64,000 nt of DNA, taken from NCBI GenBank assembly GCA_012960755.1, contig DUAT01000057.1, positions 353,909 through 417,908 of the forward strand, written 5' to 3'. The notes under the pieces were generated by a model. The model saw only the letters and a program-made list of their open reading frames with translations. It was not told the origin of the DNA and made no database searches. A program made the position numbers and the translations under genes. How positions within the stretch are numbered: position 1 is the first letter of the stretch; each line of letters opens with the position of its first letter. Shown here piece after piece: positions 8,083-16,738 of the stretch. Source of the stretch: Gammaproteobacteria bacterium. Lineage in GTDB: Bacteria; Pseudomonadota; Gammaproteobacteria; Pseudomonadales; Azotimanducaceae_A.

Positions 8083-9042
8083 ATGATTGAAGACAATGTT
8101 CTGCAGATTCGTGACCTTGCAGTCGACTTTCGCACCGAAATTGGAACAACGTGCGCACTACAGGGGGTTAGCTTCGATATACCCCGTGGTGATGTCACCG
8201 CTATCGTTGGCGAATCCGGTTCCGGGAAATCCGTTACGGCAAATTGTGTGATGCGCCTCATTCAGCCCCCTGGTAGAATTGTTGGCGGGAATATCAAGTT
8301 CTCGCCTGCTGGTGGCAGTCCATTTGATATAGTAACACTGCCAGACAAAGACCCAAGACTCCATGACCTGCGTGGCGGTCTGATCAGTATGGTTTTCCAG
8401 GAACCCATGACGGCCCTTTCGCCGGTGCATACCATTGGCAATCAGGTCACGGAAGCTATTCACTGTCATCGAAACGTCAGCAAACAGGTAGCCCTTGAAG
8501 AAGCAGCCGATATGCTAAGACGGGTCGGACTTGACGATGTCGAACGTCGAATGAGCATGTACCCTTTCGAATTTTCCGGTGGCATGCGACAACGTGTGGT
8601 TATTGCCATGGCACTGGTCTGTAATCCAGAGATCCTGATCTGCGACGAACCCACGACGGCTCTCGACGTCACCATTCAGGCAGAAATTCTTACCCTTGTA
8701 CGCAATTTACAAAAGGAGCTAAACAACTCAGTCCTGTTTATCACCCATGACCTTGGTGTGGTTGCCCAGATAGCAGATCATGTTGTGGTCATGTTTCAGG
8801 GACGGGTGCTGGAAATCGGAACGGTTCGACAGGTACTAAAAACACCTGTACATCCTTACACGAAGGGATTACTGGCAGCAATTCCCGGTTTAGCCAAGCA
8901 TGGGGAAAAATTGGCTACCATTGACAGTATCGTTGGTGACGCTGATATCACGACACCGTACCCGTTGATCAGGTTGCCGGATGGAAGACAAGTGAGTCTT
9001 CCGGCTGGCGAGCTACCGAAGCTTGTAGGGCTCTCCACATGA
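8083..9042 (+). CDS. ABC transporter ATP-binding protein, DppD/OppD-like
   Basis: 319 residues from the ATG at 8083, one base after the permease stop; a longer in-frame reading would run back into the permease gene. Walker A is GESGSGKS at 43-50, the ABC signature is FSGGMRQRV, Walker B is ILICDEPTTALD and the H-loop is FITHDLGVV. The C-terminal oligopeptide/dipeptide extension is seen in HPYTKGLLAAIPG, though the cysteine-rich iron-sulfur motif of many DppD proteins is not present. It pairs with the next gene to power import. Confidence 0.95.
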   Translation: MIEDNVLQIRDLAVDFRTEIGTTCALQGVSFDIPRGDVTAIVGESGSGKSVTANCVMRLIQPPGRIVGGNIKFSPAGGSPFDIVTLPDKDPRLHDLRGGLISMVFQEPMTALSPVHTIGNQVTEAIHCHRNVSKQVALEEAADMLRRVGLDDVERRMSMYPFEFSGGMRQRVVIAMALVCNPEILICDEPTTALDVTIQAEILTLVRNLQKELNNSVLFITHDLGVVAQIADHVVVMFQGRVLEIGTVRQVLKTPVHPYTKGLLAAIPGLAKHGEKLATIDSIVGDADITTPYPLIRLPDGRQVSLPAGELPKLVGLST

Positions 9043-9854
9043 GTGGAACATTGCTCGAAGTGAGAAACCTGTCGAAATACTTTGACGGTAACCCTGCTCT
9101 TGACGATGTCAGCTTCGATCTGCAAAAAGCCGAAACCCTTGGCGTCGTTGGAGAATCAGGTTCTGGTAAAACAACCCTGGCTCGTTGCATTTTACGGGCG
9201 ATTGATCCTGATCGGGGCACTGTCCGTTTTAACAGTCAAAACGGCTGGGTTGACCTGCACGATGCGTCGGAGAAAACCCTGATTTCATTGCGACGCGAAA
9301 TGCAGATGGTGTTCCAGGATCCTTTCGCATCGCTCAATCCAAGAATGACGGTACAAAAAATTATCGAAGAACCACTGATCATCCATGGCGAACGTAACGC
9401 ATTGAAGCGTCGGGAACGGGTCATGGATATTCTCGAACGAGTGCAATTGGAGCCTGATGCCTTGCTTCGCTATCCCCACGCGTTTTCAGGAGGCCAACGG
9501 CAGAGAATCGGTATCGCCCGTGCGCTGGTATTGCACCCTGAATTTATCGTTTGCGATGAATCGGTTTCTGCCCTGGATGTTTCAGTACAGGCGCAAATCA
9601 TCAATCTACTCAGGGAGTTGCAACAGGAATTGGGCCTCACCTATCTTTTTGTTGCTCACGACCTGAGTGTAGTACGATACCTATGTGATCGGGTACTGGT
9701 GATGCACCGTGGTCGGGTTATTGAAAGTGGTTTTGTCGAGGACGTATTTCAACGACCAGAACAAAGTTACACCCGTCTGCTGCTCTCTGCGATTCCTTCA
9801 CCGGACCCGGACATACCCCTTAAACCACTGGATCGAACAATGTTAGGCCTATGA
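9039..9854 (+). CDS. ABC transporter ATP-binding protein, DppF/OppF-like
   Basis: 271 residues, starting inside the previous stop (ATGA). Walker A GESGSGKT lies at about 37-44. The Q-loop is VFQDPFASLNPRMTV, typical of DppF/OppF; the signature is FSGGQRQRIGIARAL; Walker B is FIVCDESVSALD, with Ser after the catalytic Glu as is common in this subfamily. The H-loop is VAHDLSVV. It forms the heterodimeric ATPase with the preceding protein. Slightly shorter at the C-terminus than DppF of enterobacteria. Confidence 0.95.
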   Translation: MSGTLLEVRNLSKYFDGNPALDDVSFDLQKAETLGVVGESGSGKTTLARCILRAIDPDRGTVRFNSQNGWVDLHDASEKTLISLRREMQMVFQDPFASLNPRMTVQKIIEEPLIIHGERNALKRRERVMDILERVQLEPDALLRYPHAFSGGQRQRIGIARALVLHPEFIVCDESVSALDVSVQAQIINLLRELQQELGLTYLFVAHDLSVVRYLCDRVLVMHRGRVIESGFVEDVFQRPEQSYTRLLLSAIPSPDPDIPLKPLDRTMLGL

Positions 9855-9859
9855 AATAA

Positions 9860-11086
9860 ATGAGCTTTGAAATGAAGGCAAAATCCAGGGCCGGTGTTGT
9901 TTTTTCCGACGCGGCACGTAGTCTGATACCAGAATTCCGCCAGCGCGCTGATTTGGCAGACCGTGAAGGCTCCATGTGCAGCAAAAATTTTGAAGCGCTG
10001 GCAGATTCAGGAATTAACGCGGCTTTCGTACCTCAATCCCTGGGCGGTTTCGGTCTTGAGAGTGTACACGACTGGTTGTTGGGTATAGCAACGCTGGCAC
10101 AGGGAGATGGTTCCACCGCCATCGCAATTAACATGCACCTTGGTGTTAGTCGCGGTATGGCACAGGCTTACAACCAGGCGGTTGCCCAGGGGCGTAGCAC
10201 TGAGCGATTGACAGCACCGTTAAAAGCGATCGCTGCGGGCAAAATGTTGATTTGTGCGACCGCCACGGAACGCGGCACCGACAATCTACACCCCCAGACA
10301 CTGGCAACGGCAACCCCGGATGGCTGGCGAATTGATGGCAATAAAATGTTCGTGACCATGTCACCTATCGCAACCCATCTCGCGATGAACCTGCGCATGA
10401 AAGACGATACCGGTGACCATTTGGCTACAACCATGTTACCCATCAACAGCCCCGGTGTTACACCACAAGGTGACTGGGATGCTCTCGGCATGCGCGGGTC
10501 CGGTAGCCAGTCCGTGAGCTTTGACAATGTTGTCGTGGGTAAAAATGGCGTTCGTCGATTGGGGCCCTGGGGACGCTGGAGCACCACTGTACTGATCAAC
10601 CGGACCCTGGGAAATCTGCCGCTGGTGGCTGCTTTTCTGGGTATTGCCGAACACGCATACGACATTGCCATCGAAGCCATGGGCAAACAGACGCGGTTAG
10701 GTGAACCATTAAGCTCCCTGACTGGCGTGCAGCAAACCGTGGGAGAAATGGAGATTGAACTGGCCAAGTGCCGCAGCATTCTGCAACAAGCCGGGACCGG
10801 TGTTGATGACTGGCTTGCTGAGGCGGAGGAAACCCCTCCGGCACTGGAATCAGCTCATCAACTGATGAAAGATTACCAGTCAGCCAAATGGGTGGTAAAT
10901 CGAGGTGCCATTGATATCGTTGACAAGGCGATGGATCTGGTGGGTGGCGGTGGATTCATGAGTGCGCACCCTGTGTCGCGACTGTATCGGGACGTAAGAG
11001 CCGGGCCCTTTATGCAGCCGCACTCGCCGACAGAACTCAGGGGTTATGTTGGACAGGTGGCATTGGGGTTGTTCCCGGATGCTTAG
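9860..11086 (+). CDS. Acyl-CoA dehydrogenase family flavoprotein
   Basis: 408 residues, starting 5 bp after the last transporter gene, so very likely in the same transcript. The N-terminal helical domain (about 15-130), the central beta domain with ICATATERGTDNLHP and WDALGMRGSGSQSVSFDNV, and the C-terminal four-helix domain (about 240-400) are all present. The place where classic enzymes carry the catalytic Glu in an EGT motif reads RDVRAGPFMQPHSPTE instead, as in the type-2 (HpaC/DszC-like) branch, so it may be a flavin monooxygenase or an atypical dehydrogenase rather than a beta-oxidation enzyme. Its link to the importer suggests that it acts on the imported compound. Confidence 0.82.
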   Translation: MSFEMKAKSRAGVVFSDAARSLIPEFRQRADLADREGSMCSKNFEALADSGINAAFVPQSLGGFGLESVHDWLLGIATLAQGDGSTAIAINMHLGVSRGMAQAYNQAVAQGRSTERLTAPLKAIAAGKMLICATATERGTDNLHPQTLATATPDGWRIDGNKMFVTMSPIATHLAMNLRMKDDTGDHLATTMLPINSPGVTPQGDWDALGMRGSGSQSVSFDNVVVGKNGVRRLGPWGRWSTTVLINRTLGNLPLVAAFLGIAEHAYDIAIEAMGKQTRLGEPLSSLTGVQQTVGEMEIELAKCRSILQQAGTGVDDWLAEAEETPPALESAHQLMKDYQSAKWVVNRGAIDIVDKAMDLVGGGGFMSAHPVSRLYRDVRAGPFMQPHSPTELRGYVGQVALGLFPDA

Positions 11087-11116
11087 CTTTTTTTTGAAAA
11101 ACAACAAGGTGTGACT

Positions 11117-11842
11117 ATGAATCGACTGGAAGGAAAGATTTGCCTGATAACAGGCGGTGCAAGAGGTCAGGGAGAAGCAGAGGCCAGATTATTTTCAGCC
11201 GAGGGCGGCAAGGTCTGGATCTGCGATGTGCTTGATAGTGAGGGCGAGGCACTGGCAAACGAGATAAATTGTCATTATCGGCATCTGGATGTACGGGATG
11301 AAGCCGCCTGGCAAACCCTCGTCGATGAGATTGTCGCCGTCGACGGTGGTATTGATGTTCTGATCAACAACGCCGGAATATTTCGTGCCAATCGTCTGGT
11401 CACCACCGACATGGAAGAGTTTCAACTCGTGATGGATGTCAACTGCACCGGCGTCTTTCTCGGCATGAGGACCGTCGCAACCCCGATGATGGCAAGCGGT
11501 GGAGGCTCGATTGTAAACATCTCTTCACTTGCGGGTTTGAGGGCTGCCGTTGGCGCTTTTGCTTACGGTGCCTCCAAGTGGGCGGTCAGGGGCATGACCA
11601 AGACCGCATCGGTAGAATTCGCGCGCAAGGGAATCCGCGTCAACTCGATACATCCAGGGCTCATTGAAACACCCATGGCCGAACAATTAGGCAACCTCGA
11701 GAAGATCTCGAAACGAACCCCCCTGGGTCGCGTTGCAGAGGCCAGTGAAGTCGCCAGCCTGGCACTGTTTCTTGCAAGCGAGGAGAGTTCCTATTCCACC
11801 GGCAGTGAGTTTATTGTTGATGGCGGGTTGAACGCATTGTGA
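11117..11842 (+). CDS. Short-chain dehydrogenase/reductase (SDR)
   Basis: 241 residues from the ATG at 11117, chosen because AAGGTG stands 5 bases before it; a GTG two codons earlier overlaps that ribosome-binding site. The cofactor motif is TGGARGQG at about 12-19, NNAG follows the fourth strand, and the catalytic Ser/Tyr/Lys are in NISSLAGL and YGASK. HPGLIETPMAEQL follows the active site and the C-terminus has FIVDGG, all typical of classical SDRs of the 3-alpha/20-beta-hydroxysteroid type. It lies 30 bp after the acyl-CoA dehydrogenase gene and probably ends the importer operon. Confidence 0.9.
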   Translation: MNRLEGKICLITGGARGQGEAEARLFSAEGGKVWICDVLDSEGEALANEINCHYRHLDVRDEAAWQTLVDEIVAVDGGIDVLINNAGIFRANRLVTTDMEEFQLVMDVNCTGVFLGMRTVATPMMASGGGSIVNISSLAGLRAAVGAFAYGASKWAVRGMTKTASVEFARKGIRVNSIHPGLIETPMAEQLGNLEKISKRTPLGRVAEASEVASLALFLASEESSYSTGSEFIVDGGLNAL

Positions 11843-11870
11843 GCGAGTGCGGTGAGGCTGCCATGTCTCA

Positions 11871-12791
11871 TTAAGCGGTTCTCATGCCCTCGGCCATTTC
11901 GTTCAGTCGTTTGTGAATAATGGCTTGATCGGGCTGCTCGGGGCCGTTTAGTCGTCTGGCATTTTCCTCGGCGATTGGTTCAGGCAGAATTTGAGGAAAT
12001 AACGACCCGGCCAGTGTGTCTCCATCTGCCAAACCATGGTCAAACATCAGTGGCATCGTCGCGTGCCGGTGTTCGAACACGATACTGTCATCGCACCACC
12101 GACTGGCCAGGGCGCGCCGGGGTCGTTCGGTAGAATAATTGGCGGACGAACCATGAACAATGAGTGGGTTGAATAACAACAGGTCACCAGGCTGCATATC
12201 GGGGCAGAATAAATCGTAGCTCTCACGATCAGCATCAATATCCGGCACCTCCGCCAAATCGGAATCCAGCATATAAGGATCATAGTTCGGCGTCACCGCC
12301 TTGAATCGTTCTGGCCATCGATGAGATCCTTTGACAAACTCCAGACCGCTACTGTTGCGGTCTACCGGGTCGAAAGTAATCCATAGTGAGCACAGATTCT
12401 GACTATCAAGCCGGACCGGCCAGAAGGTGACATCGTGATGCCAGGGCGTCGGCACATGACATCCTGCGGGTTTAACGAATAATTGATCGTAAAAATGCCT
12501 TACGACTGTCGAGCCAAGCAGCTGCTGCGCGATAATCGACGCGGGAGACTCGTAGACAAAATCGCAGAATTCATTGTCAACCTTCCACAAGAAGAGATCC
12601 CCACTGAACGCCTCATCTTTCATAGAAACAGCCCGGCCCATGGTTGTCGGGTTTGCCACGGCATGATCGATAGCCTTTTCCATTTTCCTGATCCAGTGAT
12701 CAGAGAACAATCCACTCAGGCAAACCACACCATCTCGATCGTAGGTTTCTATTTCTTCCCTGGTAAGACTTCGTAGTGGTGCTTCAGGCAT
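11871..12791 (-). CDS. Phytanoyl-CoA dioxygenase (PhyH) family Fe(II)/2-oxoglutarate oxygenase
   Basis: 306 residues from the ATG at 12791, which has AAAGGAG nine bases upstream and begins 34 bp after the preceding SDR stop; a longer in-frame reading would overlap that gene. The iron-binding triad is visible: His118 and Asp120 in TPWHHDVTFWP and His213 in NPLIVHGSSANYS. Arg in the following RPRRALASRW would bind 2-oxoglutarate. The family hydroxylates fatty acyl-CoAs or diverse small molecules. It is downstream of the SDR in the same direction, so an oxidise-then-dehydrogenate pair is a reasonable guess. The substrate cannot be read from sequence. Confidence 0.88.
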   Translation of the reverse strand: MPEAPLRSLTREEIETYDRDGVVCLSGLFSDHWIRKMEKAIDHAVANPTTMGRAVSMKDEAFSGDLFLWKVDNEFCDFVYESPASIIAQQLLGSTVVRHFYDQLFVKPAGCHVPTPWHHDVTFWPVRLDSQNLCSLWITFDPVDRNSSGLEFVKGSHRWPERFKAVTPNYDPYMLDSDLAEVPDIDADRESYDLFCPDMQPGDLLLFNPLIVHGSSANYSTERPRRALASRWCDDSIVFEHRHATMPLMFDHGLADGDTLAGSLFPQILPEPIAEENARRLNGPEQPDQAIIHKRLNEMAEGMRTA

Positions 12792-12825
12792 CGATCGGGT
12801 CTCCTTTGCTCGTGATCCTTGAACC

Positions 12826-13602
12826 TTAAGCGCTCTGTTTGTCAAGCGCGGCTTTAATATCTTCTGTCATATCACGGGGTATTGTTGCCGTGATGGCAAT
12901 CTCCGATACCATCGCGCGGCGCGGCAGTGAAACAGCCATCATCACCGCGGCAGAAATATCCTCTGACTGCATCATGATAGAACGGGCTTCATCGTTTGGA
13001 GGCAGTGCACGATTGTCCAGAATTGGCGTATCCACTTCACCCGGATAAATCGTTGTGCAACGAATACCGTATTTCTTAACCTCCATCGCGAGCACTTCCA
13101 TATATGCTTTGGCGGCTACCTTGGCTGAACTGTAAACAACACCTGCCATGACGCCAGGTCGAATCGCCGCCATCGAAGAAATCATCACCACATCACCAGC
13201 GCCGTTGGCTATCATAGGCGGCAACAGTAGCTTGGTCAGCATAGCCGGACCCATGGTGTTAACGTCCATTACGCTGCGCCATTCAGCAGCGCTAATGTAC
13301 TGAGCACTACGAACTTTTGAGCTGAAACCTGCGTTGTTAACCAGAATATCGACGCCATTCTGCGACTCCAGCAAGCCTGAAGCAAGGCCTTCGATATCTT
13401 CAGGAATGGTCATATCTGCCGTAACGGCATTGGCTGCGCCGCCGTTGTCGATAATTTTGCCGACTGTCTCGTCGAGTGGCCCTTGACGCCGACCAGAGAT
13501 CGTGACTTTGACACCGGCAGCGGCGAGATCAATCGCAATGGCTGCCCCTATGCCGGTGCCGCCACCTGTAACCAACGCTGTTTGCCCTGATAGTGCTGTC
13601 AT
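12826..13602 (-). CDS. Short-chain dehydrogenase/reductase (SDR)
   Basis: 258 residues with AAGGA five bases before the ATG. The cofactor motif is TGGGTGIG at about 12-19, followed by an Arg-Arg pair after strand 2 (SGRRQ) that favours NADP(H). NNAG, the catalytic Ser in MISSMAA and YSSAK are intact, and YPGEVDTP follows. The tail ALDKQSA replaces the usual C-terminal VDGG segment. Upstream partner of the PhyH gene in a two-gene unit; substrate unknown. Confidence 0.9.
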   Translation of the reverse strand: MTALSGQTALVTGGGTGIGAAIAIDLAAAGVKVTISGRRQGPLDETVGKIIDNGGAANAVTADMTIPEDIEGLASGLLESQNGVDILVNNAGFSSKVRSAQYISAAEWRSVMDVNTMGPAMLTKLLLPPMIANGAGDVVMISSMAAIRPGVMAGVVYSSAKVAAKAYMEVLAMEVKKYGIRCTTIYPGEVDTPILDNRALPPNDEARSIMMQSEDISAAVMMAVSLPRRAMVSEIAITATIPRDMTEDIKAALDKQSA

Positions 13603-13720
13603 GGAGTTCCTTATTTTTTAAATGTGTTTGTAGAGAAAAGTCTGTAGCAAGAAGTTAGACGTTGACTGTAATATCTGGAAAGATAACAGGTCAAGTCAAA
13701 CACTTAAATACTCAGATACC

Positions 13721-14278
13721 ATGCCCAATTCAGAGATACCACTCATGGACGTCAGCGAGGAGATTCTTCGCGCCAGGCGGAAATGGAAGTTTGACGGGTC
13801 ATCGAGGCCAACATTCGCAATTACTCCAACAGCCAACCAGGAATCGGTCTGGGACTACCCAAGGCCGCCGTGCATCGAAGCCGTAAAGCATGTGATCGAA
13901 GTTCGCCACCAGGGACGCACTATCGCCTTAAGCGCCAGATCCACCCGGGTTTTGGAAACTGCCGGTGCCCCTACTTATTATTTCCCACCTGCAGATATAG
14001 ATCCTGACCTGAAACCCGCTGACAGCACGGCAATCTGCGAATGGAAGGGACTGGCCCAGTCAATGACTCTTGCAGGGCGTGAAGTCGGCTGGCGCTATGT
14101 AAAAATGTTTCCGGAGTTCTTGGAACTCCACCTCTGGGCTTCCTTCTATCCTGCGAAGCTCGACTGCTATGTTAACGACCAACCGGTTAAACCTCAGCCA
14201 GGTGGATACTATGGTGGCTGGATCACCAACAATCTTGTTGGGCCTGTCAAAGGCAGCCCCGGAAGCCAGGACTGGTAA
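13721..14278 (+). CDS. DUF427 domain protein
   Basis: 185 residues. The DUF427 core runs from about residue 42 to 150: DYPRPPCIEAVKHVIEVRH, then TRVLETAGAPTYYFPPADID and the family-typical CEWKG followed by W-Y/F-P patterns (AWxYP-like: GWRYVKMFPEFLE). The C-terminal GGYYGGWITNNLVGPVKG is also common in this family. DUF427 proteins are small beta-rich proteins of unknown biochemical role. There is no obvious partner: its neighbours read on the other strand, so it is a single-gene unit. The ATG at 13745 is an alternative start. Confidence 0.85.
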   Translation: MPNSEIPLMDVSEEILRARRKWKFDGSSRPTFAITPTANQESVWDYPRPPCIEAVKHVIEVRHQGRTIALSARSTRVLETAGAPTYYFPPADIDPDLKPADSTAICEWKGLAQSMTLAGREVGWRYVKMFPEFLELHLWASFYPAKLDCYVNDQPVKPQPGGYYGGWITNNLVGPVKGSPGSQDW

Positions 14279-14325
14279 TTTACCTGAATATCGGCTGTTA
14301 CTAACCGGGCACCGTGAGGATAGCC

Positions 14326-15405
14326 TCAGATCGCGATTGCCTTGTGTTTTTTTAGTATCGAGATTACCGGGTCATGTGGCAATGCCTGAACTACCGTACC
14401 ATTGATACCTGTCATGGTTTCATTTGCAAATAGCGAGTTCAGTATCGCTTCGTCAACCGCCTGAATAACGGCTTCGAATATGCTGTCCAGGCGCGCGTTC
14501 GGTATGAACTGAGTGGATGCGAGGCGTTGCTCCTCATGATGGGCAGCCTCGTTCGCTGTCGAGAAAGCAAGAAAGATATCCCCTGACCCGTGGCCTGATA
14601 TTGCACCAGAACGCCCTACGCCAAGCCCTACCCGTCGCGCCAGTCGTTTTAACTGATGAGGTAACAAAGGGGCATCTGTCGCAACAACAGCAATAATAGA
14701 TCCACATTCATCGGATTCTTCCCTGGGTTGTAATAACCTGCCAACAGGCACACCACTAATGGTCAACTGGTCGCGCCGACCAAAGTTAGCCTGAACAAAT
14801 GCACCGACAGTAATGCTCACCCCCGATGAATCAACAACACGTGAAGCGGTACCCGAACCACCCTTGTAGCCATAACAGATCATACCGGTCCCTCCACCCA
14901 CACTGCCTTCTTCAATGGCGCCGTCACTGGCACTGTCAAGGGCCGCAAATACATGTTTATCTTTGATATGAAAGCCATTGATATCATTCAGTACGCCATC
15001 GTAAGTTTCACCGGCAACCGGCAGTGCCCATTGTCCAGGAGCGGTGTCTTTTTGTACCATCCACTTAATCGTCGCATCCCTCGCTACACCACATGAATGG
15101 GTATTGGTAATGGTAATCGGGCCGTCGCATCGACCCGCTTCCTCGATCCATATCGTCCCGGTCATCTCGCCATTCCCATTCAAGGAGTGGCAACCGGCAA
15201 ATACCGGCGTTACGAGTTCTTCCACCGGTCGCGGTAGTATCGCTGTTACCCCGGTTCGAACAGAGTCACCTTCGATCAAGGTGGTGTACCCGACCTTAAC
15301 CCCTCTTACGTCGGTAATCGCGTTATGCTCTCCCGGTGTACCTTCAAAAAGTATGCCTGCGCCACGCGCTCTTGTTTTACCGACCGGCGTCATATCCCAG
15401 GTCAT
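14326..15405 (-). CDS. P1 family peptidase, DmpA/BapA-like aminopeptidase
   Basis: 359 residues. The N-terminal part has the family signature AITDVRGVKVGYTTL and the C-terminal part VGLGVGRSGAISGHGSGDIFLAFSTAN. The autocatalytic cleavage site is seen as Gly235-Ser236 in ECGSIIAVVATDAPL; in DmpA the new N-terminal Ser is the nucleophile, so this product should be processed to alpha and beta chains. GGTGMICYGYKGGSGTASR (about 171-189) is the other conserved loop. Members cleave N-terminal D- or L-amino acids or beta-peptides; substrate preference cannot be told here. GAGGAT precedes the start. Convergent with DUF427. Confidence 0.92.
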   Translation of the reverse strand: MTWDMTPVGKTRARGAGILFEGTPGEHNAITDVRGVKVGYTTLIEGDSVRTGVTAILPRPVEELVTPVFAGCHSLNGNGEMTGTIWIEEAGRCDGPITITNTHSCGVARDATIKWMVQKDTAPGQWALPVAGETYDGVLNDINGFHIKDKHVFAALDSASDGAIEEGSVGGGTGMICYGYKGGSGTASRVVDSSGVSITVGAFVQANFGRRDQLTISGVPVGRLLQPREESDECGSIIAVVATDAPLLPHQLKRLARRVGLGVGRSGAISGHGSGDIFLAFSTANEAAHHEEQRLASTQFIPNARLDSIFEAVIQAVDEAILNSLFANETMTGINGTVVQALPHDPVISILKKHKAIAI

Positions 15406-15595
15406 GCTGGTATCCTCTTTTTTAAAAGATCGAGTTTGTTGAAGATCGAGTCGCTGAAAATCAATTCACTCCTAGTTTACCCAGGGAAGGCTCTGAAGTA
15501 CTACCAGGAAACTGCTGAATTGACACTTAGCAGGGCATGGTCTATTTTCCACCTGCTCCCAAACTTCTTTTTTTGCAATCCATGGAGAGGATCTT

Positions 15596-15934
15596 ATGCG
15601 TTGGCTAAGCGCGTTATCCATCAGTTTGATATTAATCGTAGTTGCCATTGGGTCTTACTACGTTTATTACGTGGAAGACCGAATGAGCCAGCAGCACGAT
15701 GAAAAACTCAGATCCCTGGGTACGGTTGCCAGGCTTTTTGAAGCCAAACTCGACAGCTTGTCAACCGTCGTTCGAAACACGCCTTATCTTGCGTATCGGG
15801 ATTTGGATCCACCAGGCGAAGGTGTATTTGAGTCGTGTAAAAAAATAAATTCCTGTAACAGGAAGTACGAGGAATGGCACAAAGCGCACAAATGGGGCAA
15901 ACAATATTATCGTAAAGACCGTCTGGATGTGTGA
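15596..15934 (+). CDS. Fragment 1 of a broken Cache-type membrane sensor (signal anchor, ends at in-frame TGA)
   Basis: 112 codons with a good AGAGGA ribosome-binding site and ATG. Residues ~4-27 form a signal anchor (WLSALSISLILIVVAIG...), followed by a helical stretch (DRMSQQHDEKLRSLGTVARLFEAKLDSL) typical of the start of a periplasmic Cache sensor domain. The frame stops at TGA 15932-15934 but then continues open in the very same frame to 16738, with no start codon before a TTG at 15989. The likeliest reading is a nonsense mutation or sequencing error inside a larger gene; a short stand-alone membrane protein is less likely. Confidence 0.6.
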   Translation: MRWLSALSISLILIVVAIGSYYVYYVEDRMSQQHDEKLRSLGTVARLFEAKLDSLSTVVRNTPYLAYRDLDPPGEGVFESCKKINSCNRKYEEWHKAHKWGKQYYRKDRLDV

Positions 15935-15988
15935 GTAAAGGAGTTTCTCGACGAGCCAGAGCAGGATAACTACCAGGATATTATCAAG

Positions 15989-16738
15989 TTGTACCCCGAT
16001 GATTATTGCATCAGAGCGGATACCCTGGGGATCAGCCTGCTGCGAGCTGCACGTAGCCTGCCACCAGCTTCAGAAGAAGACTGGAGCCAGCGTATTCTGG
16101 ACCTTGAAAAAAGGCTCCTCATAATGGACATCTTTGGAAAACTTAAAGATTCTGTGACTTCCGACGAACCACAAAACCTACTGGATGTCGCAGAGTGTGT
16201 CGCCCGCGAAAGCGTCATCAAGAGGATCGGCGGCATGGATGAATACACGTTTGAGGAGTTCCGTGCAATCACTTATGAGAAAACCATACCATCAGCAACT
16301 TATCTAAAACATGATCTCTCGGGTAAAAACAATCTTCTTGTGCGAACCGTTTACAAAACGGAACAAACTCACCCTGACATCGTCCAGCCCCTACTGTGGG
16401 GTCAATTTGAAATCGAGGTAAGAACATCCTTTGAGTCTTTATTTTCAGAGGGGGTTGATTCCGAACGGGCTTTTGAAAAAACCCTGCTTCTGGATGAAAA
16501 CAACCGGGTCCTATACCAGGGTGGTGACAAGTTGCCGCGATTCGCCAGCATTGATTCGCTTATCGTTAATGCACTTCAGGATGGCACCTTCGAGCCCAAA
16601 GACGTCAGGGGTTATAGCGATGTTCACAGGGTAAAACTGGGAAACAAGACTTTTCATGCCTACATTCATCCGCTGCAGGTTGACCTGATCAGCGAGGACG
16701 CTGACGACCCCGATGAAGACGAGCATAATTCAGAGTAA
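15989..16738 (+). CDS. Fragment 2 of the broken Cache-type sensor (periplasmic domain)
   Basis: Same frame as the 112-codon fragment; coding sequence resumes directly after the TGA (VKEFLDEPEQDNYQDIIK...), and the first possible start is a TTG at 15989 without a convincing ribosome-binding site. No signal peptide or membrane helix of its own, so alone it would stay in the cytoplasm, which is odd for this type of domain. The segment KTLLLDENNRVLYQGGDKLPRF and then FHAYIHPLQVDL look like the later strands of a Cache domain that would finish at a membrane. It ends in a very acidic linker (EDADDPDEDEHNSE) and overlaps the next open frame by 26 bp in another register. Confidence 0.6.
   Translation: MYPDDYCIRADTLGISLLRAARSLPPASEEDWSQRILDLEKRLLIMDIFGKLKDSVTSDEPQNLLDVAECVARESVIKRIGGMDEYTFEEFRAITYEKTIPSATYLKHDLSGKNNLLVRTVYKTEQTHPDIVQPLLWGQFEIEVRTSFESLFSEGVDSERAFEKTLLLDENNRVLYQGGDKLPRFASIDSLIVNALQDGTFEPKDVRGYSDVHRVKLGNKTFHAYIHPLQVDLISEDADDPDEDEHNSE

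Noticed and set aside
10168..10779. 203-codon minus-strand open frame inside the acyl-CoA dehydrogenase gene
   Set aside because: Antisense shadow; composition is unlike a real protein and the plus-strand gene has all family motifs.
15929..15940. TGA at 15932 as a selenocysteine codon or programmed readthrough
   Set aside because: No hairpin with SECIS features is evident right after the TGA, the next base is G (strong stop context), and a second break in the same gene is a TAA, so one mechanism cannot explain both.
15937..15943. AAAGGAG as a ribosome-binding site for a separate second gene
   Set aside because: No start codon stands at a usable distance in any frame; the first in-frame start is a TTG about 45 bp downstream. 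The sequence simply codes Lys-Glu.
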